A DNA stretch of 64,000 nt from Luzula sylvatica (taxonomy: Eukaryota; Streptophyta; Magnoliopsida; Poales; Juncaceae). Below, one piece after another: positions 10,686 through 24,579 of the stretch. Where the stretch lies: NCBI GenBank assembly GCA_946800325.1, contig OX326956.1, positions 21,550,356 to 21,614,355 of the forward strand, given 5' to 3'. The notes below the pieces were generated by a model. It worked only from the letters and a program-made list of their open reading frames with translations, was not told where the DNA came from and searched no databases. A program made the position numbers and the translations under genes. Positions within the stretch are counted from its first letter, which is position 1. Each line of letters begins with the position of its first letter.

Positions 10686-12992
10686 AATAACGTGTTTTTA
10701 GATCATTTGTATCGTATCTTTTACTACATAACTTTTCACCAAATTTTACAAACACTAAGAAAGTTTGTTTTTCGATTCAAAACAAGATTTTAACGCTTTG
10801 GGGAGTTCAAATAACGTGTTTTTAGATCATTTGTATCGTATCTTTCACTACATCACTTTTCACCAAATTTCACAAACACTAATAAAGTTTGTTTTTCGAT
10901 TCAAAACAAGATTTTAACGCTTTGAGGAGCTCACATAACGTGTTTTTAGTTCATTTGTATCGTATCTTTTACTACGTAACTTTTCACCAAATTTCACAAA
11001 CACTAAGAAAGTTTGTTTTTCGATTCAAAACAAGATTTTAGCGCATTGAGGAGTTCAAATAACGTGTTTTTAGATCATTTGTATCGTATCTTTTACTACA
11101 TAACTTTTCACCAAATTTTACAAACACTAATAAAGTTTGTTTTTCGATTCAAAACAAGATTGTAACGCTTTGAGGTGTTCAAATAACGTGTTTTTAGATC
11201 ATTTGTATCGTATCTTTTACTACATAACTTTTCACCAAATTTCACAAACACTAAGAATGTTTGTTTTTCGATTCTAAACAAGATTTTAACGCTTTGAGGG
11301 GCTCAAATAACTTGTTTTTAGATCATTTGTATCGTATCTTTTACTACATAACTTTTCACCAAATTTCACAAACACTAATAAAGTTTGTTTTTCGATTCAA
11401 AACAAGATTTTAACGCTTTGAGGGGCATAAATAACTTGTTTTTAGATCATTTGTATCGTATCTTTTACTACATATCTTTTCACCAAATTTCACAAACACT
11501 AATAAAGTTTGTTTTTCGATTCAAAACAAGATTTTAACGCTTTGAGGAGCTCACATAACGTGTTTTTAGATCATTTGTATCGTTATCTTTTACTACGTAA
11601 CTTTTCACCAAATTACACAAACACTAAGAAAGTTTGTTTTTCGATTCAAAACAAGACTTTATCGCTTTGAGGAGTTCAAATAACGTGTTTTTGGATCATT
11701 TGTATCGTATATTTTACTACATAACTTTTCACCAAATTTCACAAACACTAAGAAAGTTTGTTTTTCGATTCAAAACAAGATTTTTACGCTTTGAGTAGTT
11801 CAAATAACGTGTTTTTAGATCATTTGTATCGTATCTTTTACTACATAACTTTTCACCAAATTTCACAAACACTAAGAAAGTTTGTTTTTCGATTCAAAAC
11901 AAGATTTTAACGCTTTGAGTAGTTCAAATAACGTGTTTTTAGATCATTTGTATCGTATCTTTAACTACAGAACTTTTCACCAAATTTCACAAACACTAAT
12001 AAAGTTTGTTTTTCGATTCAAAACAAGATTTTAACGCTGTGAGGAGCTCAAATAACTTGTTTTTAGATCATTTGTATCGTATCTTTTACTACGTAATTTT
12101 TCACCAAATTTCACAAACACTAAGAAAGTTTGTTTTTCGATTCAAAACAAGGTTTTAGCGCTTTGAGGAGTTCAAATAACATGTTTTTAGATCATTTGTA
12201 TCGTATCTTTTACTACATAAATTTTCACCAAATTTCACAAACACTACGAAAGTTTGTTTTTCGATTCAAAACAAGATTTTAACGCTTTGAGGAGTCCAAA
12301 TAACGTATTTTTAGATCATTTGTATCGTATCTTTTACTACATAACTTTTCACCAAATTTCACAAACACTAAGAAAGTTTGTTTTTCGATTCAAAAGAAGC
12401 TTTGAACGCTTTGAGGAGCTCAAATAACGTGTTTTTAGATCATTTGTATCGTATCTTTTACTACATAACTTTTCACCAAATTTCACAAACACTAATAATA
12501 TTTGTTTTTCGATTCAAAACAAGATTTTAATGCTTTGAGGAGCTCACATAACGTGTTTTTAGTTCATTTGTATCGTTTCTTTTACTACATTACTTTTCAC
12601 CAAATTTCACAAACACTAAGAAAGTTTGTTTTTCGATTCAAAACAAGATTTTAGCGCTTTGAGGAGTTCCAATAACGTGTTTTTAGATCATTTGTATCGT
12701 ATCTTTTACTACATAACTTTTCACCAAATTTTACAAACACTAAGAATGTTTGTTTTTCGATTCAAAACAAGATTTTATCGCTTTGAGGAGTTCAAATAAC
12801 GTGTTTTTAGATCATTTGTATCGTATCTTTTACTACATAACTTTTCACCAAATTTCACAAACACTAAGAAAGTTTGTTTTTCGATTCAAAACAAGATTTT
12901 AACGCTTTGAGTAGTTCAAATAACGTGTTTTTAGATCATTTGTATCGTATCTTTTACTACATAACTTTTCACCAAATTTCACAAACACTAAG

Positions 12993-13021
12993 AAAGTTTG
13001 TTTTTACGAAAGTTTGTTTTT
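12993..13021 (+). repeat. 16-bp internal duplication (copy A)
   Basis: As in the left HOR, but followed by gattcaacac, a substitution private to the A/B/C lineage. Confidence 0.92.
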
Positions 13022-13486
13022 CGATTCAACACAAGATTTTAACGCTTTGAGGAGTTCAAATAACGTGTTTTTAGATCATTTGTATCGTATCTTTTACTAC
13101 ATAACTTTTCACCAAATTTCACAAACACTAAGAAAGTTTGTTTTTCGATTCAAAACAAGATTTTAACGCTTTGGGTAGTTCAAATAACGTGTTTTTAGAT
13201 CATTTGTATCGTATCTTTTACTACATAACTTTTCACCAAATTTCACAAACACTAAGAAAGTTTGTTTTTCGATTCAAAACAAGATTTTAACGCTTTGAGG
13301 AGCTCAAATAACTTGTTTTTAGATATTTGTATCGTATCTTTTACTGCGTAACTTTTCACCAAATTTCACAAACACTAAGAAAGTTTGTTTTTCGATTCAA
13401 AACAAGATTTTAGCGCTTTGAGGAGTTCAAATAACATGTTTTTAGATTAGTTGTATCATATCTTTTACAACATTTCACCAAATTTC

Positions 13487-13507
13487 ACAAACTTTACGAA
13501 AGTTTGT
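13487..13507. repeat. Palindromic monomer variant with upstream 5-bp loss (copy A)
   Basis: The same inverted repeat. Its monomer also lost aactt upstream, giving acaacatttcacc at 13467, a marker confined to the A/B/C family. Confidence 0.9.
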
Positions 13508-14799
13508 TTTTCGATTCAAAACAAGATTTTAACGCTTTGAGGAGTTCAAATAACGTGTTTTCAGATCATTTGTATCGTATCTTCTACTACATAACTTTTC
13601 ACCAAATTTCACAAACACTAAGAAAGTTTGTTTTTCGATTCAAAACAAGAATTTAACGCATTGAGGTGTTCAAATAACGTGTTTTTAGATCATTTGTATC
13701 GTATCTTTTACTACATAACTTTTCACCAAAGTTCACAAACACTAAGAAAGTTTGTTTTTCAATTCAAAACAAGCTTTGAACGCTTTGAGGATCTCAAATA
13801 CCGTGTTTTTAGATCATTTGTATCGATATCTTTTACTACATAACTATTCACCAAATTTCACAAACACTAATAAAGTTTGTTTTTCGATTCAAAATAAGAT
13901 TTTAACGCTGTGAGGAGCTCAAATAACTTGTTTTTAGATCATTTGTATCATATCTTTTACTACGTAATTTTTCACCAAATTTCACAAACACTAAGAAAGT
14001 TTGTTTTTCGATTCAAAACAAGATTTTAGCGCTTTGAGGAGTTCAAATAACATGTTTTTAGATCATTTGTATCGTATCTTTTATTACATAAATTTTCACC
14101 AAATTTCACAAACACTACGGAAGTTTGTTTTTTGATTCAAAACAAGATTTTAACGCTTTGTGGAGTCCAAATAACGTGTTTTTAGATCATTTGTATCGTA
14201 TCTTTTACTACATAACTTTTCACCAAATTTCACAAACACTAAGAAAGTTTGTTTTTCGATTCAAAAGAAGCTTTGAACGCTTTGAGGAGCTCAAATAACG
14301 TGTTTTTAGATCATTTGTATCGTATCTTTTACTACATAACTTTTCACCAAATTTCACAAACACTAATAATATTTGTTTTTCGATTCAAAACAAGATTTTA
14401 ACGCTTTGAGGAGCTCACATAACGTGTTTTTGGTTCATTTGTATCGTTTCTTTTACTACGTAACTTTTCACCAAATTTCACAAACACTAAGAAAGTTTGT
14501 TTTTCGATTCAAAACAAGATTTTAGCGCTTTGAGGAGTTCCAATAACGTGTTTTTAGATCATTTGTATCGTATCTTTTACTACATAACTTTTCACCAAAT
14601 TTTACAAACACTAAGAAAGTTTGTTTTTCGTTTCAAAACAAGATTTTAATGCTTTGGGGAGTTCAAATAACGTGTTTTTAGATCATTTGTATCGTATCTT
14701 TTACTACATAACTTTTCCCCAAATTTCACAAACACTAATAATATTTGTTTTTCGATTCAAAACAAGATTTTAACGCTTTGAGGAGCTCACATAATGTGT

Positions 14800-14910
14800 T
14801 TTTAGATCATTTGTATCGTTATCTTTTACTACATAACTTTTCACCAAATTTCACAAACACTGAGAAAGTTTGTTTTTCGATTCAAAACAAGATTTTAACG
14901 CATAGAGTAG
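14800..14910 (+). other. One-monomer deletion point in HOR copy A
   Basis: Copy B (19.03-19.26 kb) has two monomers between the cataatg variant and catagagtag: one with acatacactaag/ttatcgc and one with actgag. Copy A has a single fused monomer, with cgttatc from the first and actgag from the second. The offset changes from 4229 to 4353, exactly 124 bp. Confidence 0.85.
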
Positions 14911-17221
14911 TTCAAATAACGTGTTTTTAGATCATTTGTATCGTATCTTTTACTACATAACTTTTCACCAAATTTTACAAACACTAAGAAAGTTTGTTTT
15001 TCGATTCAAAACAAGATTTTAACGCTTTGGGGAGTTCAAATAACGTGTTTTTAGATCATTTGTATCGTATCTTTCACTACATCACTTTTCACCAAATTTC
15101 ACAAACACTAATAAAGTTTGTTTTTCGATTCAAAACAAGATTTTAACGCTTTGAGGAGCTCACATAACGTGTTTTTAGTTCATTTGTATCGTATCTTTTA
15201 CTACGTAACTTTTCACCAAATTTCACAAACACTAAGAAAGTTTGTTTTTCGATTCAAAACAAGATTTTAGCGCATTGAGGAGTTCAAATAACGTGTTTTT
15301 AGATCATTTGTATCGTATCTTTTACTACATAACTTTTCACCAAATTTTACAAACACTAATAAAGTTTGTTTTTCGATTCAAAACAAGATTGTAACGCTTT
15401 GAGGTGTTCAAATAACGTGTTTTTAGATCATTTGTATCGTATCTTTTACTACATAACTTTTCACCAAATTTCACAAACACTAAGAATGTTTGTTTTTCGA
15501 TTCTAAACAAGATTTTAACGCTTTGAGGGGCTCAAATAACTTGTTTTTAGATCATTTGTATCGTATCTTTTACTACATAACTTTTCACCAAATTTCACAA
15601 ACACTAATAAAGTTTGTTTTTCGATTCAAAACAAGATTTTAACGCTTTGAGGGGCATAAATAACTTGTTTTTAGATCATTTGTATCGTATCTTTTACTAC
15701 ATATCTTTTCACCAAATTTCACAAACACTAATAAAGTTTGTTTTTCGATTCAAAACAAGATTTTAACGCTTTGAGGAGCTCACATAACGTGTTTTTAGAT
15801 CATTTGTATCGTTATCTTTTACTACGTAACTTTTCACCAAATTACACAAACACTAAGAAAGTTTGTTTTTCGATTCAAAACAAGACTTTATCGCTTTGAG
15901 GAGTTCAAATAACGTGTTTTTGGATCATTTGTATCGTATATTTTACTACATAACTTTTCACCAAATTTCACAAACACTAAGAAAGTTTGTTTTTCGATTC
16001 AAAACAAGATTTTTACGCTTTGAGTAGTTCAAATAACGTGTTTTTAGATCATTTGTATCGTATCTTTTACTACATAACTTTTCACCAAATTTCACAAACA
16101 CTAAGAAAGTTTGTTTTTCGATTCAAAACAAGATTTTAACGCTTTGAGTAGTTCAAATAACGTGTTTTTAGATCATTTGTATCGTATCTTTAACTACAGA
16201 ACTTTTCACCAAATTTCACAAACACTAATAAAGTTTGTTTTTCGATTCAAAACAAGATTTTAACGCTGTGAGGAGCTCAAATAACTTGTTTTTAGATCAT
16301 TTGTATCGTATCTTTTACTACGTAATTTTTCACCAAATTTCACAAACACTAAGAAAGTTTGTTTTTCGATTCAAAACAAGATTTTAGCGCTTTGAGGAGT
16401 TCAAATAACATGTTTTTAGATCATTTGTATCGTATCTTTTACTACATAAATTTTCACCAAATTTCACAAACACTACGAAAGTTTGTTTTTCGATTCAAAA
16501 CAAGATTTTAACGCTTTGAGGAGTCCAAATAACGTATTTTTAGATCATTTGTATCGTATCTTTTACTACATAACTTTTCACCAAATTTCACAAACACTAA
16601 GAAAGTTTGTTTTTCGATTCAAAAGAAGCTTTGAACGCTTTGAGGAGCTCAAATAACGTGTTTTTAGATCATTTGTATCGTATCTTTTACTACATAACTT
16701 TTCACCAAATTTCACAAACACTAATAATATTTGTTTTTCGATTCAAAACAAGATTTTAATGCTTTGAGGAGCTCACATAACGTGTTTTTAGTTCATTTGT
16801 ATCGTTTCTTTTACTACATTACTTTTCACCAAATTTCACAAACACTAAGAAAGTTTGTTTTTCGATTCAAAACAAGATTTTAGCGCTTTGAGGAGTTCCA
16901 ATAACGTGTTTTTAGATCATTTGTATCGTATCTTTTACTACATAACTTTTCACCAAATTTTACAAACACTAAGAATGTTTGTTTTTCGATTCAAAACAAG
17001 ATTTTATCGCTTTGAGGAGTTCAAATAACGTGTTTTTAGATCATTTGTATCGTATCTTTTACTACATAACTTTTCACCAAATTTCACAAACACTAAGAAA
17101 GTTTGTTTTTCGATTCAAAACAAGATTTTAACGCTTTGAGTAGTTCAAATAACGTGTTTTTAGATCATTTGTATCGTATCTTTTACTACATAACTTTTCA
17201 CCAAATTTCACAAACACTAAG

Positions 17222-17250
17222 AAAGTTTGTTTTTACGAAAGTTTGTTTTT
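17222..17250 (+). repeat. 16-bp internal duplication (copy B)
   Basis: Copy B partner at +4229, with the same gattcaacac downstream. Confidence 0.92.
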
Positions 17251-17715
17251 CGATTCAACACAAGATTTTAACGCTTTGAGGAGTTCAAATAACGTGTTTT
17301 TAGATCATTTGTATCGTATCTTTTACTACATAACTTTTCACCAAATTTCACAAACACTAAGAAAGTTTGTTTTTCGATTCAAAACAAGATTTTAACGCTT
17401 TGGGTAGTTCAAATAACGTGTTTTTAGATCATTTGTATCGTATCTTTTACTACATAACTTTTCACCAAATTTCACAAACACTAAGAAAGTTTGTTTTTCG
17501 ATTCAAAACAAGATTTTAACGCTTTGAGGAGCTCAAATAACTTGTTTTTAGATATTTGTATCGTATATTTTACTGCGTAACTTTTCACCAAATTTCACAA
17601 ACACTAAGAAAGTTTGTTTTTCGATTCAAAACAAGATTTTAGCGCTTTGAGGAGTTCAAATAACATGTTTTTAGATTAGTTGTATCATATCTTTTACAAC
17701 ATTTCACCAAATTTC

Positions 17716-17736
17716 ACAAACTTTACGAAAGTTTGT
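17716..17736. repeat. Palindromic monomer variant with upstream 5-bp loss (copy B)
   Basis: Copy B partner of 13487-13507 at +4229; the five-base loss is at 17696. Confidence 0.9.
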
Positions 17737-20700
17737 TTTTCGATTCAAAACAAGATTTTAACGCTTTGAGGAGTTCAAATAACGTGTTTTCAGATCATTT
17801 GTATCGTATCTTCTACTACATAACTTTTCACCAAATTTCACAAACACTAAGAAAGTTTGTTTTTCGATTCAAAACAAGAATTTAACGCATTGAGGTGTTC
17901 AAATAACGTGTTTTTAGATCATTTGTATCGTATCTTTTACTACATAACTTTTCACCAAAGTTCACAAACACTAAGAAAGTTTGTTTTTCAATTCAAAACA
18001 AGCTTTGAACGCTTTGAGGATCTCAAATACCGTGTTTTTAGATCATTTGTATCGATATCTTTTACTACATAACTATTCACCAAATTTCACAAACACTAAT
18101 AAAGTTTGTTTTTCGATTCAAAATAAGATTTTAACGCTGTGAGGAGCTCAAATAACTTGTTTTTGGATCATTTGTATCATATCTTTTACTACGTAATTTT
18201 TCACCAAATTTCACAAACACTAAGAAAGTTTGTTTTTCGATTCAAAACAAGATTTTAGCGCTTTGAGGAGTTCAAATAACATGTTTTTAGATCATTTGTA
18301 TCGTATCTTTTATTACATAAATTTTCACCAAATTTCACAAACACTACGGAAGTTTGTTTTTTGATTCAAAACAAGATTTTAACGCTTTGTGGAGTCCAAA
18401 TAACGTGTTTTTAGATCATTTGTATCGTATCTTTTACTACATAACTTTTCACCAAATTTCACAAACACTAAGAAAGTTTGTTTTTCGATTCAAAAGAAGC
18501 TTTGAACGCTTTGAGGAGCTCAAATAACGTGTTTTTAGATCATTTGTATCGTATCTTTTACTACATAACTTTTCACCAAATTTCACAAACACTAATAATA
18601 TTTGTTTTTCGATTCAAAACAAGATTTTAACGCTTTGAGGAGCTCACATAACGTGTTTTTGGTTCATTTGTATCGTTTCTTTTACTACGTAACTTTTCAC
18701 CAAATTTCACAAACACTAAGAAAGTTTGTTTTTCGATTCAAAACAAGATTTTAGCGCTTTGAGGAGTTCCAATAACGTGTTTTTAGATCATTTGTATCGT
18801 ATCTTTTACTACATAACTTTTCACCAAATTTTACAAACACTAAGAAAGTTTGTTTTTCGTTTCAAAACAAGATTTTAACGCTTTGGGGAGTTCAAATAAC
18901 GTGTTTTTAGATCATTTGTATCGTATCTTTTACTACATAACTTTTCCCCAAATTTCACAAACACTAATAATATTTGTTTTTCGATTCAAAACAAGATTTT
19001 AACGCTTTGAGGAGCTCACATAATGTGTTTTTAGATCATTTGTATCGTTATCTTTTACTACGTAACTTTTCACCAAATTTCACATACACTAAGAAAGTTT
19101 GTTTTTCGATTCAAAACAAGATTTTATCGCTTTGAGGAGTTCAAATAACGTGTTTTTAGATCATTTGTATCGTATCTTTTACTACATAACTTTTCACCAA
19201 ATTTCACAAACACTGAGAAAGTTTGTTTTTCGATTCAAAACAAGATTTTAACGCATAGAGTAGTTCAAATAACGTGTTTTTAGATCATTTGTATCGTATC
19301 TTTAACTACATAACTTTTCACCAAATTTCACAAACACTAAGAAAGTTTTTTTTTCGATTCAAAACAAGATTTTAACGCTTTGTGGAGCTCAAATGACTTG
19401 TTTTTAGATCATTTGTATCGTATCTTTTACTACGTAACTTTTCACCAAATTTCACAAACACTAAGAAAGTTTGTTTTTCGATTCAAAACAAGATTTTAAC
19501 GCTTTGAGGAGTTCAAATAACGTATTTTTAGATCATTTGTATCGTATCTTTTACTACATAACTTTTCACCAAATTTCACAAACATTACGAAAGTTTGTTT
19601 TTCGATTCAAAACAAGATTTTAACGCTTTGAGGAGTTCAAATAACGTGTTTTTAGATCATTTGTATCGTATCTTTTACTACATAACTTTTCACCAAGTTT
19701 CACAAACACAAAGAAAGTTTGTTTTTCGATTCAAAACAAGAATTTAACGCTTTGAGTAGTTCAAATAACGTGTTTTTAGTTCATTTGTATCGTATCTTTT
19801 ACTACGTAACTTTTCACCAAATTTCACAAACACTAAGAAAGTTTGTTTTTCGATTCAAAACTAGATTTAAACGCCTTGAGGAGCTCAAATAACTTGTTTT
19901 TAGATCATTTGTATCGTATCTTTTACTACGTAACTTTTCACCAAATTTCACAAACACTAAGAAAGTTTGTTTTTCGATTTAAAACAAGATTTTAGCGCTT
20001 TGAGGAGTTCAAATAACATGTTTTTAGATCATTTGTATCGTATCTTTTACTACATAACTTTTCACCAAGTTTCACAAACACTAAGAAAGTTTGTTTTTCG
20101 ATTCAAAACAAGATTTTAACGCTTTGAGTAGTTCAAATAACGTGTTTTTAGATCATTTGTATCGTATCTTTTACTACGTAAGTTTTCACCAAATTTCACA
20201 AGCACTAAGAAAGTTTGTTTTTCGATCCAAAACAAGATTTTAGCGCTTTGAGGAGTTCAAATAACATGTTTTTAGATCATTTGTATCGTATATTTTACTA
20301 CATAACTTTTCACCAAATTTCACAAACACTAAGAAAGTTTGTTTTTCGATTCAAAACAAGATTTTTACGCTTTGAGTAGTTCAAATAACGTGTTTTTAGA
20401 TCATTTGTATCGTATCTTTTACTACATAACTTTTCACCAAATTTCACAAACACTAAGAAAGTTTGTTTTTCGATTCAAAACAAGATTTTAACGCTTTGAG
20501 TAGTTCAAATAACGTGTTTTTAGATCATTTGTATCGTATCTTTAACTACAGAACTTTTCACCAAATTTCACAAACACTAATAAAGTTTGTTTTTCGATTC
20601 AAAACAAGATTTTAACGCTGTGAGGAGCTCAAATAACTTGTTTTTAGATCATTTGTATCGTATCTTTTACTACGTAATTTTTCACCAAATTTCACAAACA

Positions 20701-21573
20701 CTAAGAAAGTTTGTTTTTCGATTCAAAACAAGATTTTAGCGCTTTGAGGAGTTCAAATAACATGTTTTTAGATCATTTGTATCGTATCTTTTACTACATA
20801 AATTTTCACCAAATTTCACAAACACTACGAAAGTTTGTTTTTCGATTCAAAACAAGATTTTAACGCTTTGAGGAGTCCAAATAACGTATTTTTAGATCAT
20901 TTGTATCGTATCTTTTACTACATAACTTTTCACCAAATTTCACAAACACTAAGAAAGTTTGTTTTTCGATTCAAAAGAAGCTTTGAACGCTTTGAGGAGC
21001 TCAAATAACGTGTTTTTAGATCATTTGTATCGTATCTTTTACTACATAACTTTTCACCAAATTTCACAAACACTAATAATATTTGTTTTTCGATTCAAAA
21101 CAAGATTTTAATGCTTTGAGGAGCTCACATAACGTGTTTTTAGTTCATTTGTATCGTTTCTTTTACTACATTACTTTTCACCAAATTTCACAAACACTAA
21201 GAAAGTTTGTTTTTCGATTCAAAACAAGATTTTAGCGCTTTGAGGAGTTCCAATAACGTGTTTTTAGATCATTTGTATCGTATCTTTTACTACATAACTT
21301 TTCACCAAATTTTACAAACACTAAGAATGTTTGTTTTTCGATTCAAAACAAGATTTTATCGCTTTGAGGAGTTCAAATAACGTGTTTTTAGATCATTTGT
21401 ATCGTATCTTTTACTACATAACTTTTCACCAAATTTCACAAACACTAAGAAAGTTTGTTTTTCGATTCAAAACAAGATTTTAACGCTTTGAGTAGTTCAA
21501 ATAACGTGTTTTTAGATCATTTGTATCGTATCTTTTACTACATAACTTTTCACCAAATTTCACAAACACTAAG

Positions 21574-21602
21574 AAAGTTTGTTTTTACGAAAGTTTGTTT
21601 TT
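21574..21602 (+). repeat. 16-bp internal duplication (copy C)
   Basis: Copy C partner at +4352, with gattcaacac downstream. Confidence 0.92.
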
Positions 21603-22067
21603 CGATTCAACACAAGATTTTAACGCTTTGAGGAGTTCAAATAACGTGTTTTTAGATCATTTGTATCGTATCTTTTACTACATAACTTTTCACCAAATTT
21701 CACAAACACTAAGAAAGTTTGTTTTTCGATTCAAAACAAGATTTTAACGCTTTGGGTAGTTCAAATAACGTGTTTTTAGATCATTTGTATCGTATCTTTT
21801 ACTACATAACTTTTCACCAAATTTCACAAACACTAAGAAAGTTTGTTTTTCGATTCAAAACAAGATTTTAACGCTTTGAGGAGCTCAAATAACTTGTTTT
21901 TAGATATTTGTATCGTATCTTTTACTGCGTAACTTTTCACCAAATTTCACAAACACTAAGAAAGTTTGTTTTTCGATTCAAAACAAGATTTTAGCGCTTT
22001 GAGGAGTTCAAATAACATGTTTTTAGATTAGTTGTATCATATCTTTTACAACATTTCACCAAATTTC

Positions 22068-22088
22068 ACAAACTTTACGAAAGTTTGT
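22068..22088. repeat. Palindromic monomer variant with upstream 5-bp loss (copy C)
   Basis: Copy C partner at +4352; the five-base loss is at 22048. Confidence 0.9.
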
Positions 22089-24579
22089 TTTTCGATTCAA
22101 AACAAGATTTTAACGCTTTGAGGAGTTCAAATAACGTGTTTTCAGATCATTTGTATCGTATCTTCTACTACATAACTTTTCACCAAATTTCACAAACACT
22201 AAGAAAGTTTGTTTTTCGATTCAAAACAAGAATTTAACGCATTGAGGTGTTCAAATAACGTGTTTTTAGATCATTTGTATCGTATCTTTTACTACATAAC
22301 TTTTCACCAAAGTTCACAAACACTAAGAAAGTTTGTTTTTCAATTCAAAACAAGCTTTGAACGCTTTGAGGATCTCAAATACCGTGTTTTTAGATCATTT
22401 GTATCGATATCTTTTACTACATAACTATTCACCAAATTTCACAAACACTAATAAAGTTTGTTTTTCGATTCAAAATAAGATTTTAACGCTGTGAGGAGCT
22501 CAAATAACTTGTTTTTAGATCATTTGTTTCATATCTTTTACTACGTAATTTTTCACCAAATTTCACAAACACTAAGAAAGTTTGTTTTTCGATTCAAAAC
22601 AAGATTTTAGCGCTTTGAGGAGTTCAAATAACATGTTTTTAGATCATTTGTATCGTATCTTTTATTACATAAATTTTCACCAAATTTCACAAACACTACG
22701 GAAGTTTGTTTTTTGATTCAAAACAAGATTTTAACGCTTTGTGGAGTCCAAATAACGTGTTTTTAGATCATTTGTATCGTATCTTTTACTACATAACTTT
22801 TCACCAAATTTCACAAACACTAAGAAAGTTTGTTTTTCGATTCAAAAGAAGCTTTGAACGCTTTGAGGAGCTCAAATAACGTGTTTTTAGATCATTTGTA
22901 TCGTATCTTTTACTACATAACTTTTCACCAAATTTCACAAACACTAATAATATTTGTTTTTCGATTCAAAACAAGATTTTAACGCTTTGAGGAGCTCACA
23001 TAACGTGTTTTTGGTTCATTTGTATCGTTTCTTTTACTACGTAACTTTTCACCAAATTTCACAAACACTAAGAAAGTTTGTTTTTCGATTCAAAACAAGA
23101 TTTTAGCGCTTTGAGGAGTTCCAATAACGTGTTTTTAGATCATTTGTATCGTATCTTTTACTACATAACTTTTCACCAAATTTTACAAACACTAAGAAAG
23201 TTTGTTTTTCGTTTCAAAACAAGATTTTAACGCTTTGGGGAGTTCAAATAACGTGTTTTTAGATCATTTGTATCGTATCTTTTACTACATAACTTTTCCC
23301 CAAATTTCACAAACACTAATAATATTTGTTTTTCGATTCAAAACAAGATTTTAACGCTTTGAGGAGCTCACATAATGTGTTTTTAGATCATTTGTATCGT
23401 TATCTTTTACTACGTAACTTTTCACCAAATTTCACATACACTAAGAAAGTTTGTTTTTCGATTCAAAACAAGATTTTATCGCTTTGAGGAGTTCAAATAA
23501 CGTGTTTTTAGATCATTTGTATCGTATCTTTTACTACATAACTTTTCACCAAATTTCACAAACACTGAGAAAGTTTGTTTTTCGATTCAAAACAAGATTT
23601 TAACGCATAGAGTAGTTCAAATAACGTGTTTTTAGATCATTTGTATCGTATCTTTAACTACATAACTTTTCACCAAATTTCACAAACACTAAGAAAGTTT
23701 TTTTTTCGATTCAAAACAAGATTTTAACGCTTTGTGGAGCTCAAATGACTTGTTTTTAGATCATTTGTATCGTATCTTTTACTACGTAACTTTTCACCAA
23801 ATTTCACAAACACTAAGAAAGTTTGTTTTTCGATTCAAAACAAGATTTTAACGCTTTGAGGAGTTCAAATAACGTATTTTTAGATCATTTGTATCGTATC
23901 TTTTACTACATAACTTTTCACCAAATTTCACAAACATTACGAAAGTTTGTTTTTCGATTCAAAACAAGATTTTAACGCTTTGAGGAGTTCAAATAACGTG
24001 TTTTTAGATCATTTGTATCGTATCTTTTACTACATAACTTTTCACCAAGTTTCACAAACACAAAGAAAGTTTGTTTTTCGATTCAAAACAAGATTTTAAC
24101 GCTTTGAGTAGTTCAAATAACGTGTTTTTAGTTCATTTGTATCGTATCTTTTACTACGTAACTTTTCACCAAATTTCACAAACACTAAGAAAGTTTGTTT
24201 TTCGATTCAAAACTAGATTTTAACGCCTTGAGGAGCTCAAATAACTTGTTTTTAGATCATTTGTATCGTATCTTTTACTACGTAACTTTTCACCAAATTT
24301 CACAAACACTAAGAAAGTTTGTTTTTCGATTAAAAACAAGATTTTAGCGCTTTGAGGAGTTCAAATAACATGTTTTTAGATCATTTGTATCGTATCTTTT
24401 ACTACATAACTTTTCACCAAGTTTCACAAACACTAAGAAAGTTTGTTTTTCGATTCAAAACAAGATTTTAACGCTTTGAGTAGTTCAAATAACGTGTTTT
24501 TAGATCATTTGTATCGTATCTTTTACTACGTAAGTTTTCACCAAATTTCACAAGCACTAAGAAACTTTGTTTTTCGATC

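Larger units (their letters stand above)
10686..14914 (+). repeat. HOR copy A, 34 monomers (4229 bp)
   Basis: Copy A matches copy B (from 14915) at an offset of exactly 4229 bp. Markers are the aggggcataa monomer (11421 and 15650), the tatattt variant (11703 and 15932), the 16-bp duplication (12993 and 17222), a five-base loss giving acaacatttcacc (13467 and 17696) and the palindrome (13487 and 17716). The first mismatch that sets the left edge is gttcc against gttca. Near 14.83 kb copy A lacks exactly one monomer that copy B has, after which the catagagtag variant lies 4353 bp apart (14901 and 19254). Confidence 0.88.
14915..20274 (+). repeat. HOR copy B and flank (4352-bp period with copy C)
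   Basis: Copy B repeats copy A, then continues about 1 kb further (19.25-20.27 kb) with monomers that A lacks. The part 15923-20274 recurs in copy C at an offset of 4352 bp (35 monomers plus small indels). The edge is visible where ttgg at 15919-15922 is replaced by ttag at 20271-20274. A and B therefore share one pair of breakpoints while B and C share another, which indicates at least two separate unequal exchanges. Confidence 0.87.

Noticed and set aside
14745..14930. Apparent 61-residue frame, and the 60-residue frame at 37879-38061
   Set aside because: Both cross rearrangement points (the one-monomer deletion and the 22-bp irregular unit). They are by-products of those joints, not genes.
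19340..19360. T9 run (gaaag followed by nine T) as a transcription terminator
   Set aside because: It arises from one G-to-T change in gtttgttttt and recurs with its HOR (near 23698, 43238, 46465, 56884 and 61473). There is no stem before it and no gene upstream.
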